A stretch of 64,000 bases of DNA from Streptomyces fodineus (GTDB taxonomy: Bacteria; Actinomycetota; Actinomycetes; Streptomycetales; Streptomycetaceae): assembly GCF_001735805.1 (NCBI RefSeq), contig NZ_CP017248.1:5022001-5086000 (forward strand), read 5' to 3'. Below the pieces are notes generated by a model. It had not been told where the DNA came from. It saw only the letters and a list, made by a program, of their open reading frames with translations, and did no database searches. The translations under genes and the position numbers were made by a program. Positions 49,247-57,837 of the stretch are shown in pieces (the stretch's first letter is position 1; each line of letters begins with the position of its first letter).

Positions 49247-49879
49247 ATGGCGAGACTGCATCTCTTCGATCTCGACGGCACATTGCTGCACGGCAGTACC
49301 GCACCGGTGGAAATTTCCCGCCAGTTAGGGCGCGAGGCGGAGACCGTGGCACTCGACCGGGCTATCGCCGAAGGACGGATCGGTCCGCCGGAATACGCGA
49401 CGCAGGTGTACGACCTGTGGGTTGACCTGACCGAGGCGCATGTCAGCGCCGCATTCGAGGCGGCTCCCTGGCTGGCTCGCATCCGTGAGGTCTGGGCAGA
49501 GATCAGAAACACGGGCGACTACTGCGCGGTCGTGTCGCTCTCCCCGTCCTTCTTTGTGGAACGCCTTCTCGGCTGGGGCGCTCATGCCGCGCATGGATCC
49601 CGCTTCCCGGCCGTACCGTTCAGCGAGCCCGTCGATCCCTCCGGTGTGCTCAGCGCCGCGGCCAAGGTGATCGTCGCGGATCGGCTCTGTGTGGAGTTCG
49701 GCGTGACCAGGGCGGACTGTGTGGCGTATGGCGACTCGTCGTCGGACAAGGAGCTGTTTGCTGCCGTACCGGTTTCGGTGGCGGTCAATGCCGACGCTCA
49801 CCTGGTCGGACTCGCGACGCACTCCTACACAGGACGAGATCTGTGGGATGCCTATGAATTGGTTCGTGCTGCCCGGTAG
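49247..49879 (+). CDS. HAD-superfamily phosphatase (SerB-like)
   Basis: 210 residues from ATG 49247. Motif I is LFDLDGTLLHG, with the nucleophile aspartate first in DLDGT. The motif II serine is in VVSLSPSFFVERLL, and motif IV is VAYGDSSSDKELFAAV. This is the HAD-IB arrangement of phosphoserine phosphatases, but the substrate is not certain. Codon 27 is the rare TTA (49325-49327, in ISRQLGRE), so translation should depend on the bldA leucyl-tRNA. Codon use is somewhat less GC-biased than in neighbouring genes. A parS sits 25 bp upstream, in the promoter area. Confidence 0.88.
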   Translation: MARLHLFDLDGTLLHGSTAPVEISRQLGREAETVALDRAIAEGRIGPPEYATQVYDLWVDLTEAHVSAAFEAAPWLARIREVWAEIRNTGDYCAVVSLSPSFFVERLLGWGAHAAHGSRFPAVPFSEPVDPSGVLSAAAKVIVADRLCVEFGVTRADCVAYGDSSSDKELFAAVPVSVAVNADAHLVGLATHSYTGRDLWDAYELVRAAR

Positions 49880-50201
49880 TTGATAGACCTCATGGTTCGC
49901 ACCCTTGCGCGATTCGTGAGGAACGCGGGGGGGACTTGTGTGCACGGCGATGGCCGGTAGGGTCGACTCCGGTTCACGTCCGGGATGGAGTCCACATATC
50001 CCGTGCGGGCCGAGAGCAGGGCAAGCAGCCTAACGGGACGGAGAACACGAAACCCGCGTTTCCGGGTACGCGACCGCGGCATCCGATCGGGATGGGAAGC
50101 TGCGGAGAGTGCTACGGCTGGCGCCCGCCGGGGGAAAGCATGCGCCTTCTGAGGAGAAGGTGTGCAGACCGACCGAGAGACGTTCGAGGCGAGGGCACAT
50201 C
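49880..50201 (+). promoter_or_regulatory. HAD-flavohaemoglobin intergenic region
   Basis: About 320 bp without a supported gene. A weak hairpin GACTCC...GGAGTC lies at about 49968-49996 and could terminate the HAD transcript. The rest, with several GGGAAG/GGGGAAAG purine runs near 50095-50140, is the leader of the globin gene. I recognise no known riboswitch. Confidence 0.4.
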
Positions 50202-51635
50202 ATGGACGCTCCGACCACTACGTCGGGGGAGAACGGCATATCGGGCGGGGGTGGCTGGTTCACGCCGCGCAAGGCGCCAGCCGGTCCTCCGTCAGATGCC
50301 GAACACACGACGCACGAGGGCCCGCTCCCGGCAAACGCACCCACCTCGCCTCCGGCAGACGCTCGCACGCGGCCCCCGGCGGAGGAACCTGCCCCGCAGC
50401 CGTCGCACGCGCCCTCCTGGCAGCCGGCGGACCGGCCCGAGCACCCACACGCCCAGCAGCCGGTGGACGCGCAGGACCCACAGCGCGTGCCCGTTCAGCG
50501 GGTGGCGGCCGTCGAGGAGGGGTCTCCCGACGCCATCCTCATACGCCGCACGATGGCTGAAATAGGCTCGATCGCGGACAAGGTCACCTCCTACTTCTAC
50601 GCGCTGCTCTTCGTCCGCCATCCCGAGCTGCGCGTGCTGTTCCCGCCCGCGATGGACACCCAGCGGGACCGCTTGCTGAAGGCCCTGCTCACCGCGGCCG
50701 AGCACCTGGACAACACCCCGGTCCTCGTCGACTACTTGCAGAACCTCGGCCGTGGACACCGCAAGTACGGGACGCGTACCGAGCACTATCCGGCCGTCGG
50801 GGAATGCCTGATCGGCGCGTTGAGCAGGTACGCCGGCAACGTCTGGGATCCGGAGACCGAGGCAGCCTGGGTGCGCGCGTACACGACGATCTCCCAGGTC
50901 ATGATCGACTCCGCCGCTGCGGACGAGCTGCGGTCCCCGGCCTGGTGGCACGCCGAGATCGTCACCCACGACCTCAGAACCCCCGACGTCGCGATTCTCA
51001 CCATCCGCCCGGACCAGCCCTATCCCTTCCTCGCCGGCCAGTACACGAGCGTGGAGACACCTTGGTGGCCGCGGGTGTGGCGGCACTACTCCTTCGCCTC
51101 CGCGCCCCGCTCGGACGGTCTGCTGACATTCCATGTGAAGGCCGTACCAGCCGGCTGGGTCTCCAACGCGCTGGTGCACCGCGCCCGGCCCGGAGACGTC
51201 GTACGCCTCGGACCGCCGACCGGCTCCATGACCGTCGACCACACGGCTGACAGCGGACTGCTCTGCCTGGGCGGCGGCACCGGCATAGCCCCCATCAAGG
51301 CCTTGGTCGAGGATGTCGCCGAGCACGGCGCACGCCGGCCCGTCGAGGTGTTCTACGGCGCCCGCACCGGCGACGACCTCTATGACATCCACACCATGCT
51401 CCGGCTCCAGCAGAGCCACCCCTGGCTGGCGGTCCGCGCGGTCATCGACCAGCAGGCCCACGTCCAGCTCCCCGACGCACTGCGCGACTACGGCCCGTGG
51501 AACGAGTACGACGCCTATCTCTCCGGTCCGCCCGGAATGATCCGCAGCGGCATCCACACGCTCCGGGACATCGGCATGCCGTCGAGCCGCATACGGCACG
51601 ACGCGGTGGAGGAACTGCTCGTCACCGGTATCTGA
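50202..51635 (+). CDS. Flavohaemoglobin-like globin-reductase
   Basis: 477 residues from ATG 50202. About 110 N-terminal residues are Pro/Ala/Glu-rich and disordered, which ordinary flavohaemoglobins lack. A globin domain follows (TSYFYALLFVRHPELRVLFP; proximal histidine in LGRGHRKYGTRTEHY). Next is an FAD domain (WRHYSFASAPRSDG) and a NAD domain (GLLCLGGGTGIAPIKALV, ending YLSGPPGMIRSGI). Family members oxidise nitric oxide or serve as haem-linked reductases. Its stop is only 5 bp from the convergent NUDIX gene. Confidence 0.9.
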   Translation: MDAPTTTSGENGISGGGGWFTPRKAPAGPPSDAEHTTHEGPLPANAPTSPPADARTRPPAEEPAPQPSHAPSWQPADRPEHPHAQQPVDAQDPQRVPVQRVAAVEEGSPDAILIRRTMAEIGSIADKVTSYFYALLFVRHPELRVLFPPAMDTQRDRLLKALLTAAEHLDNTPVLVDYLQNLGRGHRKYGTRTEHYPAVGECLIGALSRYAGNVWDPETEAAWVRAYTTISQVMIDSAAADELRSPAWWHAEIVTHDLRTPDVAILTIRPDQPYPFLAGQYTSVETPWWPRVWRHYSFASAPRSDGLLTFHVKAVPAGWVSNALVHRARPGDVVRLGPPTGSMTVDHTADSGLLCLGGGTGIAPIKALVEDVAEHGARRPVEVFYGARTGDDLYDIHTMLRLQQSHPWLAVRAVIDQQAHVQLPDALRDYGPWNEYDAYLSGPPGMIRSGIHTLRDIGMPSSRIRHDAVEELLVTGI

Positions 51636-51640
51636 GCGTG

Positions 51641-52123
51641 CTAACCGAGATCGGGAGCGTGCATGGCGCGCACTCCCTCGATATTGCCGTCCAGATAGTG
51701 GCGCAGTGAGAGCGGGACCAGGTGGACGGAGGCGATGCCGACGCGAGTGAAGGGGATGCGGACGATCTCGTACTCACCGGCCGGCTCGTCCACTTCGGGG
51801 CCGTGCCGCAGGGCCGGGTCCATGGACTCGAGCCGGCAGACGAAGAAGTGCTGCACCTTCACGCCGGTCGCGCCGCCGTCCTCGCCGATGTGCTCGACGG
51901 TGTCCACGAAGCACGGCACCACATCGGTGATCTTGGCGCCGAGTTCCTCGGACACCTCTCGGTGCAGGGCGTCCACGACGGTCGGATCCGCGGGCTCGAC
52001 CCCGCCACCGGGAGTGACCCAGTAGGGATCGACACCGGGCTTGGTGCGCTTGATCAGGATCAGGTCGTCACCGTCCAGAAGAACGGCACGGGCGGTGCGC
52101 TTGACCACGGGTCGGACGGTCAT
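51641..52123 (-). CDS. NUDIX hydrolase
   Basis: 160 residues from ATG 52123 (MTVRPVVKRTARAVLL). The NUDIX box reads GGGVEPADPTVVDALHREVSEELG in two parts: the glycine run, then REVSEELG. The glutamate expected in the first half is replaced around ADPT, so catalytic range may differ. Such enzymes hydrolyse nucleoside diphosphate derivatives; the substrate is unknown. It converges with the globin gene. A degenerate parS lies just upstream of the start. Confidence 0.9.
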   Translation of the reverse strand: MTVRPVVKRTARAVLLDGDDLILIKRTKPGVDPYWVTPGGGVEPADPTVVDALHREVSEELGAKITDVVPCFVDTVEHIGEDGGATGVKVQHFFVCRLESMDPALRHGPEVDEPAGEYEIVRIPFTRVGIASVHLVPLSLRHYLDGNIEGVRAMHAPDLG

Positions 52124-52144
52124 GGGAGAAATGTGGCCCGGCTG

Positions 52145-52158
52145 GTTCCACGTGAAAC
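52145..52158. other. Degenerate parS-like site
   Basis: GTTCCACGTGAAAC, one base off parS, in the 88-bp gap between the NUDIX and LysR genes. Confidence 0.55.
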
Positions 52159-52211
52159 ATCGCAAGTCGTCACCGTACGGGCGCCGTGCGTGTATGCGGT
52201 GCCTGGCGGCC

Positions 52212-53117
52212 TCAGCACCAGGCCGTGGCCGCCCGCTGCAGCCATTCGTGAGCCCGCGCTATATGGGGCATGGCGAGGGTGCCGGTGCGGACCACCAGGA
52301 AGTAGGTGCGCAGCGGCGGCACCGCCGGGTCGTGCAGGGCCAAGAGCGTGCCGTGATCGAGGGCTGTGGCGCACAGGTAGCGGGGCAGCACCGCGAGTCC
52401 GGCCCCCGCGATCGCGCAGGCGAGCACCGCTCGTAGATCCGGGACGATGACCGTGCCCGAGGCGGCCGGACGGGAGTCGAAGACGGAGGCCCAGTAGCGC
52501 GCGACGAAGGGCAGCGACTCATGGACCTCGACGACGGGCAGATCCTCCAGCGCGGGCGCCCCCTTCAGGCGCAGTGCCTCCGCGCCGATCCGCTCCACCC
52601 AGCGAGGGGCGGCGACCAGTACATGTTCCTCGTCGCAGAGCGGAGTCGCGGTGAGCAGTGCGCCGCGCGGACGGGCCGTGCTGATGGCCAGATCATGATG
52701 TCCGGAGGCCAGTCCCTCCAGCGTCTCCTCCGCCGTGCCGAAGGAGGCGCGCAGCGCGAATCCCTGGCCGTCGTCGCCGGTCAGCTCGGTCAGGGCGGGC
52801 AGGGCACGTTCGGCGGTGAACTCGGGCGGACCGGCGAGGTGCAGGGTCCGTAGCGAGGACTCGTCGTCCAGGCCGCTCTCGGCTATCTCCACCAGGGCGT
52901 CGAGATGGGGTGCGGCCTTGTGCGCGAGTTCGTCGCCAATGGTCGTCGGGGTCACCCCGCGCGCCTGACGGAGGAAGAGAGGCCTGCCCAGCTGCCGTTC
53001 CAGCGTGCGGATCTGCGAGGTGACGGCGGGCTGGGAGAGGCCGAGCAGGGCGGCGGCGCGGGTGAAGGAGCCGGCCCGGTGCACAGTGACGAAGGTGCGC
53101 AGCAAGGCCAGGTCCAT
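52212..53117 (-). CDS. LysR family transcriptional regulator
   Basis: 301 residues, normal family length. The N-terminal helix-turn-helix is MDLALLRTFVTVHRAGSFTR, AALLGLSQPAVTSQIRTLER and LFLRQARGVTPTTIGD. The C-terminal effector domain follows (LHLAGPPEFTAERALPAL, IAGAGLAVLPRYLCATAL). There is no divergent partner gene adjacent, so the target is unclear. An AT-rich stretch (53170-53180, ACTATAAATAAG) immediately upstream is a likely promoter. Confidence 0.92.
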   Translation of the reverse strand: MDLALLRTFVTVHRAGSFTRAAALLGLSQPAVTSQIRTLERQLGRPLFLRQARGVTPTTIGDELAHKAAPHLDALVEIAESGLDDESSLRTLHLAGPPEFTAERALPALTELTGDDGQGFALRASFGTAEETLEGLASGHHDLAISTARPRGALLTATPLCDEEHVLVAAPRWVERIGAEALRLKGAPALEDLPVVEVHESLPFVARYWASVFDSRPAASGTVIVPDLRAVLACAIAGAGLAVLPRYLCATALDHGTLLALHDPAVPPLRTYFLVVRTGTLAMPHIARAHEWLQRAATAWC

Positions 53118-53267
53118 GGCGTGTCCTCCCTAATCCCTGCCCTCCTTCGGCCCCCCAGGCAGGCCCCAACTATAAATAAGTCGATAGGTCTCTGTCGCTA
53201 GCGTGATTGGACACTGACAGAGAGTCAACTAGCCTTGTTCGCACGGTTCTTTGCGCGCGGAACCGAA

Positions 53268-53304
53268 GACGGTCCGAGCCACGAGGGGGGAGGCTCGGAC
53301 CGTC
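53268..53304 (-). terminator. Hairpin terminator after cystathionine lyase gene
   Basis: A perfect 13-bp stem GACGGTCCGAGCC with its complement and an 11-base purine-rich loop, about 30 bp past the stop at 53336. Confidence 0.8.
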
Positions 53305-53335
53305 GTGCGCCATCAGGGGACGGCCGGATGAGGGC

Positions 53336-54484
53336 TCACTCGGCGGACTCGTCCAGCGCCCGCAGCACGTCGGCGATCAGGTCCTCGGGGTCCTCGGCGC
53401 CCACGGACATGCGGATGAAGCCTTCCGGAACCGCGTCCCCGCCCCAGCGGCGGCGGCGCTCGGCCGTGGACCGCACCCCGCCGAAGCTCGTCGCGTCCTC
53501 CACCAGGCGCAAGGCCTCGAGAAAACGCTCGGCACGCGCGCGCGTGGGCAGCGTGAAGGAGACCACGCAGCCGTAGCGGCGCATCTGCTGCGCGGCGATC
53601 TTGTACGAGGGGTCGTCGGGCAGTCCGGGATAGCGCAGGTCGGACACCTCGGGCCGCTGCTTCAGGGCCTCGGCGACCGCGAGAGCGGTGGCGTTCTGCC
53701 GGTCGACGCGCAGCTGGAGCGTGGCGATGGACCGGTGCGCGAGCCAGGCCTCCATGGGTCCGGAGATCGCCCCGACGATCTTGCGCCAGCGCCGTACGGC
53801 GGCCATCGCCTCCGGGTCCCGGCCGGCGACGTAGCCGAGGAGCACATCGCCATGGCCGGTGAGCTGCTTGGTACCGCTGGCCACGGAGAAGTCGGCGCCC
53901 AGCTCCAGCGGGCGCTGCCCGAGCGGGGTGGCCAGAGTGTTGTCGACGGCCACCAGGGCACCCTGCGCGTGGGCCGCGGCCACCAGCCGCCGGATGTCGC
54001 ACACGTCCAGCCCCGGGTTCGACGGGGACTCGATCCACAGCAACCGGGCGCCCTGGAGGACCTCCAGCTGGGCGTCGCCGCCGGTCGGGGCGGTACGCAC
54101 CTTGACGCCGTACGCCTCCAGCTGGGCGCGGACCAGTGGCAGCACCTGATAGCCGTCGGAGGGCAGTACGACCGCGTCCCCGGCCCGCAGCTGGGAGAAG
54201 AGCACGGCGGAGATCGCCGCCATGCCGGAGGCGAAGACCAGCGTCTCGACGTCGTCCCGGCCGGGCCCCTCCAGCTCGCCGATGGCCCGCTCCAGCAGCG
54301 TCCAGGTCGGGTTGTCGTCACGGCCGTAGAGGTACGGGCCCGTCACCTCGCCGGGGAGGTGGAAGTGCGCCGCGAACACCGGTCCGGGCAGGGTCGGCTC
54401 GTGCTTGACCGGCTCGGGCAGTCCGGCGCGTACCGCGCGCGTGCCGTCGCCGGTACGACCCTCGTCCTTGCTGGTGTCGCTCAT
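53336..54484 (-). CDS. Cystathionine gamma-lyase-type PLP enzyme
   Basis: 382 residues, Cys/Met metabolism PLP family, probably cleaving cystathionine to cysteine in reverse transsulphuration. Family signatures are YLYGRDDNPTWTLLERAIGE, LVFASGMAAISAVL, WIESPSNPGLDVCDI, VAVDNTLATPLGQRPLELGA and the PLP lysine in SVASGTKQLTGHGD. The C-terminal FGGVRSTAERRRRWG is usual for lyases rather than synthases. Its ATG overlaps the upstream phosphatase stop by four bases, so the two are co-translated. Confidence 0.91.
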   Translation of the reverse strand: MSDTSKDEGRTGDGTRAVRAGLPEPVKHEPTLPGPVFAAHFHLPGEVTGPYLYGRDDNPTWTLLERAIGELEGPGRDDVETLVFASGMAAISAVLFSQLRAGDAVVLPSDGYQVLPLVRAQLEAYGVKVRTAPTGGDAQLEVLQGARLLWIESPSNPGLDVCDIRRLVAAAHAQGALVAVDNTLATPLGQRPLELGADFSVASGTKQLTGHGDVLLGYVAGRDPEAMAAVRRWRKIVGAISGPMEAWLAHRSIATLQLRVDRQNATALAVAEALKQRPEVSDLRYPGLPDDPSYKIAAQQMRRYGCVVSFTLPTRARAERFLEALRLVEDATSFGGVRSTAERRRRWGGDAVPEGFIRMSVGAEDPEDLIADVLRALDESAE

Positions 54485-54972
54485 GCGGCCCGTCCCTCCA
54501 GTTCCTCGCGTACGGCGGCGAGCAGACCGCCGCTCGCCGCCTCCACCATCTCAAGGCACTCCTCGAAGCCGTCCCGGCCTCCGTAGTACGGATCCGGCAC
54601 GTCGAGGTCATCGCCGGCGGCGGGGTCGTAGGAACGCAGGAGACGGACCTTGCGGGCGTCCTCCTCGGTGGGTGCGAGACGGCGCAGCGCCTTGAGATGG
54701 CCGGTGTCGAGGGCGATCACGAGATCGAGGCGGGAGAACCACGAGGGCTGGAACTGGCGGGCGATGTGATCGGTGTCGTAGCCGTGCTCCTCCAGGACCG
54801 AGACGGCCCGCGGGTCGGCGGGCTCGCCCTCGTGCCAGCCGCCGGTGCCGGCGCTGTCGACCTCCACCCGGTCCTCGAGGCCGGCCTTGGCCACGCGGGC
54901 GCGGAAGACGGATTCGGCCATCGGGGAGCGGCAGATGTTACCGGTGCACACGAAGCAGACGCGGTAGGTCAT
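54481..54972 (-). CDS. ptpA: Low-molecular-weight protein tyrosine phosphatase
   Basis: 163 residues. The P-loop CX5RS is VCFVCTGNICRSPMAES, and the general-acid aspartate is in VPDPYYGGRDGFEECL. In S. coelicolor the homologue in this position is PtpA, which affects secondary metabolism when overexpressed. Start ATG 54972. It lies between a small membrane protein (upstream, 7 bp) and the cystathionine lyase (four-base overlap), giving a three-gene operon. Confidence 0.93.
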   Translation of the reverse strand: MTYRVCFVCTGNICRSPMAESVFRARVAKAGLEDRVEVDSAGTGGWHEGEPADPRAVSVLEEHGYDTDHIARQFQPSWFSRLDLVIALDTGHLKALRRLAPTEEDARKVRLLRSYDPAAGDDLDVPDPYYGGRDGFEECLEMVEAASGGLLAAVREELEGRAA

Positions 54973-54979
54973 GGTGCGC

Positions 54980-55357
54980 TCAGTCCTCGTCGGGCAGGAG
55001 GACGTGCAGGGCCCAGGAGACGACGGAGATGATCAGGCCGCCGACGACGGCCGTCCAGAAGCCCTGCACGTGGAAGCTCAGATGGAGCTTGCCGCACACC
55101 CAGGACGTCAGCAGCAGCATCAGCGCGTTCACGACGAGGGTGATCAGGCCCAGGGTCAGGATGAACAGCGGGAAGGTGAGCACCTTCACAACCGGCTTGA
55201 CCAGCCAGTTCACCAGGCCGAAGATCAGCGCGACGACAATCAGCGTGCCGGCCTTCTTCGCCGTGCTGTCACCGGTAAGAGTGATCTTGTCCAGCAGCCA
55301 CACGGCGACTGCCAGGGCGCCCGCGTTGGCGATCGTCTTGACTACGAAATTCTTCAT
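54980..55357 (-). CDS. Phage holin family 4-type membrane protein
   Basis: 125 residues from ATG 55357 (MKNFVVKTIANAGALAVAVW). Four hydrophobic helices are seen (GTLIVVALIFGLVNWLV, LFILTLGLITLVVNALML, FWTAVVGGLIISVVSWAL). The conserved KPVVKVLTFPLFILTLGL identifies the YvlD/Phage_holin_4_2 family. Despite its name it is a chromosomal membrane protein with no prophage context here. It lies 7 bp upstream of ptpA. Function unknown. Confidence 0.87.
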   Translation of the reverse strand: MKNFVVKTIANAGALAVAVWLLDKITLTGDSTAKKAGTLIVVALIFGLVNWLVKPVVKVLTFPLFILTLGLITLVVNALMLLLTSWVCGKLHLSFHVQGFWTAVVGGLIISVVSWALHVLLPDED

Positions 55358-55416
55358 GTGTCTGATCGTGGCAGACCGGATCGGAAACGAGCAGTGAGGC
55401 GAGGGCGACAGCGGCG

Positions 55417-55734
55417 ATGAAGGCATTCCGGCTGGACGAACTGGAGGCGGAGCGTACCGCCAACGAGGGGGCCTACCTTCAGTTCCTGCGGGAGCGGAAC
55501 ATGTCCGTCGGCCTGTACGCCCTGAACGCGGGCGAGCACGACCCGCAGAAGCCGCACAACCAGGACGAGGTGTACTTCGTCGTGAGCGGCAGGGCGTCCA
55601 TCACGGTCGGACTGGAGACGACGGAGGTGGCGCGCGGCAGCGTGGTGTACGTGCCGGCCGGGGTCGCCCACAAGTTCCACCACATCAGCGAGGACCTGAG
55701 GGTTCTCGTCGTGTTCTCTCCGCCCGAGGCGTGA
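55417..55734 (+). CDS. Cupin domain protein
   Basis: 105 residues, a single cupin_2 barrel. Metal-site motif 1 is KPHNQDEVYFVVSGRASI, with His and Glu ligands, and motif 2 is VYVPAGVAHKFHHI. Function unknown; such proteins can be small dioxygenases, isomerases or sensors. Divergent from the holin-like gene, with only 59 bp between starts. Confidence 0.88.
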   Translation: MKAFRLDELEAERTANEGAYLQFLRERNMSVGLYALNAGEHDPQKPHNQDEVYFVVSGRASITVGLETTEVARGSVVYVPAGVAHKFHHISEDLRVLVVFSPPEA

Positions 55735-55898
55735 GCCCGGACCTCAGGGTTCCCTAGGGGACGGGTCAGGGGAGGACAAGGGGCGCGAGGCCCCCGCGGG
55801 ACCCCTCCCGGCCCTAGCATCGAGTGCAGGACATCAACGCCGTACGGAAACACAGCCGTACGGGACGCAGCTGTACGAGAACGCAAAGGACGAGGGCG

Positions 55899-56111
55899 AT
55901 GCGAGAGATCTTCGCGGGACTGCCGTGGTGGGTGAAGTGGGTCGCGGTGCCGGTCATCGCCCTGGTCGTGTTCGGCGGCCTGATAGCGACCGTGGTCGGG
56001 TTCGTGATCGGCCTGTTGTTCAAGGCACTGGTCTTCGTCGCCCTGGTCGGCGGACTCATCTACATCGTGCGTAAGTTCCTGTCGAACTCCTCGTCACGCA
56101 GCGACTGGTGA
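55899..56111 (+). CDS. DUF5326 family small membrane protein
   Basis: 70 residues from ATG 55899 after AAAGGACGAGGG. The sequence is almost entirely two hydrophobic helices (VKWVAVPVIALVVFGGLIAT, LLFKALVFVALVGGLIYI) with a short Ser-rich tail. It is conserved in Streptomyces upstream of ssgR. Function unknown. Confidence 0.82.
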   Translation: MREIFAGLPWWVKWVAVPVIALVVFGGLIATVVGFVIGLLFKALVFVALVGGLIYIVRKFLSNSSSRSDW

Positions 56112-56331
56112 CGGATCGCGGGAACTGGTGACCGGCAGCGGCGTCACCGGTTCCCGGCAAGGTGATCACCGGTTTCCCTCGGGGGAGGGAAGTTTCCCCC
56201 TGAGGCCGTCTGTGCGCGGTGGCAGAGGGTTAGAGTCCGGAACTCCCGCGGGGTCCGGCCCCGCGGGCGGCGCAGATCCCCTCCGTGCTGTTCCTCGGCA
56301 CGGGCTGCCCCTCGCGCTCCGGGAGTGAACC

Positions 56332-57300
56332 TTGGCCACGGTTGACACCACACCGGCAGAACCGCACGCACCCCCCAATCCACCGACCTCCTGCGCACCC
56401 CCCACCCAGCGGCCGCCGACCATCACGGTCCCCGAACAACCGCACCCCACCGACGCCCCCCAGCCACCCCGCCGGACCGACGCTTGCGGCCCACCGCGCC
56501 CCACTGGCGCCTCGGGACCACCGCACCCCGCCGATGCCCCCGGCCCGCCGGCCGGTACGACGCTGATCGGATCCGTCCAGCGCGCCATGCGCCTGCTGGA
56601 GACCGTCGCCACGCATGCCTACGGCGCCCCCGCCAAACAACTCGCCCGCGAGACCGGCCTCGCGCTCCCGACGACCTATCACCTGCTGCGCACCCTGGTG
56701 CACGAGGGCTATCTCCGCCGGGAGAAGGGGTTGTTCTTCCTCGGCGACGCGGCCGAACGGCTGGGCAGCAGCGGGGCACAGCAGAAACGTCGCAGCGCCG
56801 TGGCGGAGACGCTCGCCCACTGGCGCGATTCCATCGGTGTGCCGGTGTACTACGCGATGTACCGGGACGGCGAGATCGAGATCATGTGCGTCTCCGACTC
56901 CCCCGAGGCACCGGCCGTCGAGGAGTGGGCCGACTTCCGCGAGACCGGTCATGCGCACGCCATCGGGCAGTGCCTGCTCTCCCAGCTGGACGAGGACGCC
57001 CGCCGCGACCATCTGGCCCGCTATCCCGTGCAGTCCCTCACGCCGTACACCGTGCGTGACAACGATGCCCTGTTGCGGCGGCTGGCCCGGATGCCGCGCA
57101 TGGAGCCGGTGGTGGAGCGCCAGGAGTACGCGCTCGGGACGGTCTGCGCGGCGGTTCCGATCACGGTCGGTACCACCGTCGCCACGATGGCCATGTCGTT
57201 GCCCGGCCACCAGGCCGACCGGCTGTTGCCCGCGGCCCATCGACTGCAGGCGGAGATCGGCCGACATCTGGGGACGCTCACTCTCTCTATCAGTATCTGA
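56332..57300 (+). CDS. ssgR: SsgR, IclR-family activator of ssgA
   Basis: 322 residues if read from TTG 56332, which has a GGGAGTG site. Residues 1-75 are Pro/Thr/His-rich low complexity. The IclR core begins TTLIGSVQRAMRLLETVATH, with the HTH LARETGLALPTTYHLLRTLV and an effector domain (TGHAHAIGQCLLSQLDEDAR, LGTVCAAVPITVG). In S. coelicolor SsgR directly activates the adjacent ssgA. The Pro-rich extension is longer than I expect for SsgR, so a later start is possible, though no better start with a ribosome site is apparent. The 99-bp gap to ssgA should carry the SsgR target. Confidence 0.9.
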   Translation: MATVDTTPAEPHAPPNPPTSCAPPTQRPPTITVPEQPHPTDAPQPPRRTDACGPPRPTGASGPPHPADAPGPPAGTTLIGSVQRAMRLLETVATHAYGAPAKQLARETGLALPTTYHLLRTLVHEGYLRREKGLFFLGDAAERLGSSGAQQKRRSAVAETLAHWRDSIGVPVYYAMYRDGEIEIMCVSDSPEAPAVEEWADFRETGHAHAIGQCLLSQLDEDARRDHLARYPVQSLTPYTVRDNDALLRRLARMPRMEPVVERQEYALGTVCAAVPITVGTTVATMAMSLPGHQADRLLPAAHRLQAEIGRHLGTLTLSISI

Positions 57301-57378
57301 AAACTTACTCCTTGTGATCTCACGTGTACGTTCAGCAAGATTTGACCACCGTTAGAGGGATCAATCCCGGCCAGTCGA

Positions 57379-57390
57379 CGTCATATGACG
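57379..57390. promoter_or_regulatory. Palindrome before the ssgA start
   Basis: CGTCATATGACG, a perfect 12-bp palindrome 9 bp before the ssgA ATG and touching its GGGGTAGG ribosome site. It is a candidate operator or mRNA structure. Confidence 0.45.
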
Positions 57391-57399
57391 GGGTAGGCG

Positions 57400-57837
57400 A
57401 TGCGCGAGTCCGTACAGGCAGAAGTCATGATGAGCTTTCTCGTGTCGGAGGAGCTCTCCTTCCGCATCCCGGTGGAGTTGCGCTACGAGACCAGTGATCC
57501 CTATGCCGTCCGGCTCACCTTCCATCTGCCCGGCGATGCCCCGGTCACCTGGGCGTTCGGGCGCGAGCTGCTGATCGACGGCGTCGGCCGACCCTGCGGC
57601 GAAGGGGATGTGCGCATCGCCCCCGCCGATTGCGAGGTGCTGGGCGAGGTGCTGATCAGGCTTCAGGTCGGCAGCGACCAGGCCCTGTTCCGCTCTTCCG
57701 TACCGCCGCTCGTGGCCTTCCTGGACCGTACGGACAAGCTTGTGCCGCTCGGACAGGAGGGCGCGCTGGCAGATTTCGACGCCCATCTGGAGGAGGCTCT
57801 GGACCGCATCCTGGCCGAGGAGCAGAGCGCCGGCTGA
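57400..57837 (+). CDS. ssgA: SsgA, sporulation-specific cell division activator
   Basis: 145-residue SsgA-like protein (SALP) that controls where sporulation septa form in Streptomyces aerial hyphae. Matching blocks are VSEELSFRIPVELRYETSDP, YAVRLTFHLPGDAPVTWAFG, RELLIDGVGRPCGEGDV and FRSSVPPLVAFLDRTDKLVP. The upstream ssgR confirms that this is ssgA rather than another SALP. Start ATG 57400 after GGGGTAGG. It is convergent with the YibE/F gene. Confidence 0.95.
   Translation: MRESVQAEVMMSFLVSEELSFRIPVELRYETSDPYAVRLTFHLPGDAPVTWAFGRELLIDGVGRPCGEGDVRIAPADCEVLGEVLIRLQVGSDQALFRSSVPPLVAFLDRTDKLVPLGQEGALADFDAHLEEALDRILAEEQSAG

Noticed and set aside
49880..50201. Possible riboswitch (cyclic-di-AMP type) before the globin gene
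   Set aside because: Purine-rich blocks are present but the conserved core of known riboswitch classes cannot be assembled.
54980..55357. Prophage signal from a holin-family protein
   Set aside because: The family is a common chromosomal membrane protein. No phage structural, integrase or lysis genes are near.
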